In this document: positions 24,803 through 25,155 of the stretch, piece by piece
Layout: every line of letters begins with the position of its first letter
Position numbering within the stretch: position 1 is the stretch's first letter
NCBI GenBank assembly: GCA_964448935.1
Contig: CAYVBE010000039.1
Span: forward strand, 1-25,155
Source of the DNA: CAYVBE01 sp964448935
GTDB taxonomy: Bacteria > Planctomycetota > Brocadiia > SM23-32
Direction of reading: 5' to 3'
DNA length: 25,155 bases
The notes under the pieces: generated by a model
The model's database searches: none
Seen by the model: the letters and a program-made list of their open reading frames with translations, nothing else
What the model was told of the DNA's origin: nothing
Program-made: the position numbers and the translations under genes

Positions 24803-25155
24803 CGCTGGAGAGCATTCGCAAGAGGGCCGGCGAGGTGTGGGCGGAGTTCGACGGAGGGGAGCGCCCCCGGGTGCTGGTCGGCGCGGGCACGTGCGGGCGC
24901 GCGGCGGGGGCGGAGGATATCCTGCAGGCCCTGGACGATGAGTTGCCCGAAATCGCTCCGGATGCCGTCGTCCACGAGGTGGGGTGCCTGGGTCTGTGCT
25001 ATGCCGAGCCGCTGGTGGAGTTGCGGGCGCCGGGACGCCCGCGCGTGCTGTTCGGCGACGTGACGCCGGGGGAAGTGCTCGATCTGCTGCGCGACTATTT
25101 CGGAGGCACGGAACTGCCGTCGGACCGCGCGCTGGCGGTGATGGACGGTCCTGCT
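24799..25155 (+). CDS. NuoF/HydB-like subunit, N-terminal part (cut by window end)
   Basis: The first 119 residues of a gene that runs off the window. It starts at GTG, which overlaps the stop codon of the previous gene (GTGA), so translation is coupled. The visible part is an extra N-terminal thioredoxin-like [2Fe-2S] domain: VGAGTCGRAAGA (C32) and VGCLGLCYAEPLV (C63, C67). The first cysteine of the NuoE-type C-x4-C pair is replaced by glycine at 28, a known pattern in this domain class. Such a domain precedes the FMN/NADH-binding NuoF core in HydB, HndC and clostridial-type NuoF. The NADH-binding core itself would lie downstream and is not seen. Confidence 0.88.
   Translation, partial: MTLESIRKRAGEVWAEFDGGERPRVLVGAGTCGRAAGAEDILQALDDELPEIAPDAVVHEVGCLGLCYAEPLVELRAPGRPRVLFGDVTPGEVLDLLRDYFGGTELPSDRALAVMDGPA

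Overview
The window is GC-rich bacterial DNA with one dominant structure: eleven genes in a row on the minus strand (about 23.7 kb back to 0.4 kb), separated by 54 bases at most and often overlapping or nearly touching, so probably one long operon. A short, more AT-rich intergenic region (about 23.76-24.14 kb) separates it from a plus-strand tRNA-Ser and the start of a NADH dehydrogenase/hydrogenase-type operon (nuoE-like, then a nuoF/hydB-like gene cut by the window end). The gene set suggests the PVC superphylum, most likely Planctomycetota or a neighbouring uncultured phylum: a MoxR-DUF58-BatA-VWA-DUF4175-like cassette followed by a large secreted helical protein and a secreted prenyltransferase/squalene-cyclase-fold protein. 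This placement is inference from family knowledge, not from a marker gene.

In transcription order the operon reads: MoxR AAA+ ATPase; DUF58 protein with a MIDAS motif; BatA-type membrane protein with a VWA domain; a second membrane VWA protein with a long helical insertion and a GATase-like region; a DUF4175-like membrane protein; a 959-residue secreted helical protein; a secreted alpha/alpha-barrel repeat protein; three tandem paralogues of about 880 residues, each with two thioredoxin-like domains; and a secreted protein with a carbohydrate-binding-like module and a GH5/clan-A-like barrel. The first part is a recognisable MoxR/VWA cassette, in which the ATPase is thought to remodel or activate VWA partners at the membrane. 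The last four genes are an unusual extension whose products all have signal peptides.

The most interesting point is that this extension is rich in enzyme folds that appear to have lost their catalytic residues. All six thioredoxin-like domains lack the CxxC motif but keep the cis-proline loop, and the glycosidase-like barrel lacks recognisable glutamates at both expected catalytic positions. The three thioredoxin-like genes come from tandem duplication, and their N-terminal ends and spacers have stayed nearly identical. A plausible reading is an extracytoplasmic scaffold, receptor or sensor assembly matured by a MoxR/VWA machine. That is a hypothesis.

The intergenic region carries a good sigma70-like promoter for the operon with a dyad symmetry over its -10 box, and a fragment resembling the N-terminal DNA-binding part of a tyrosine recombinase near the tRNA-Ser, possibly an old integration scar. 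The first 448 bases hold no gene I can support.
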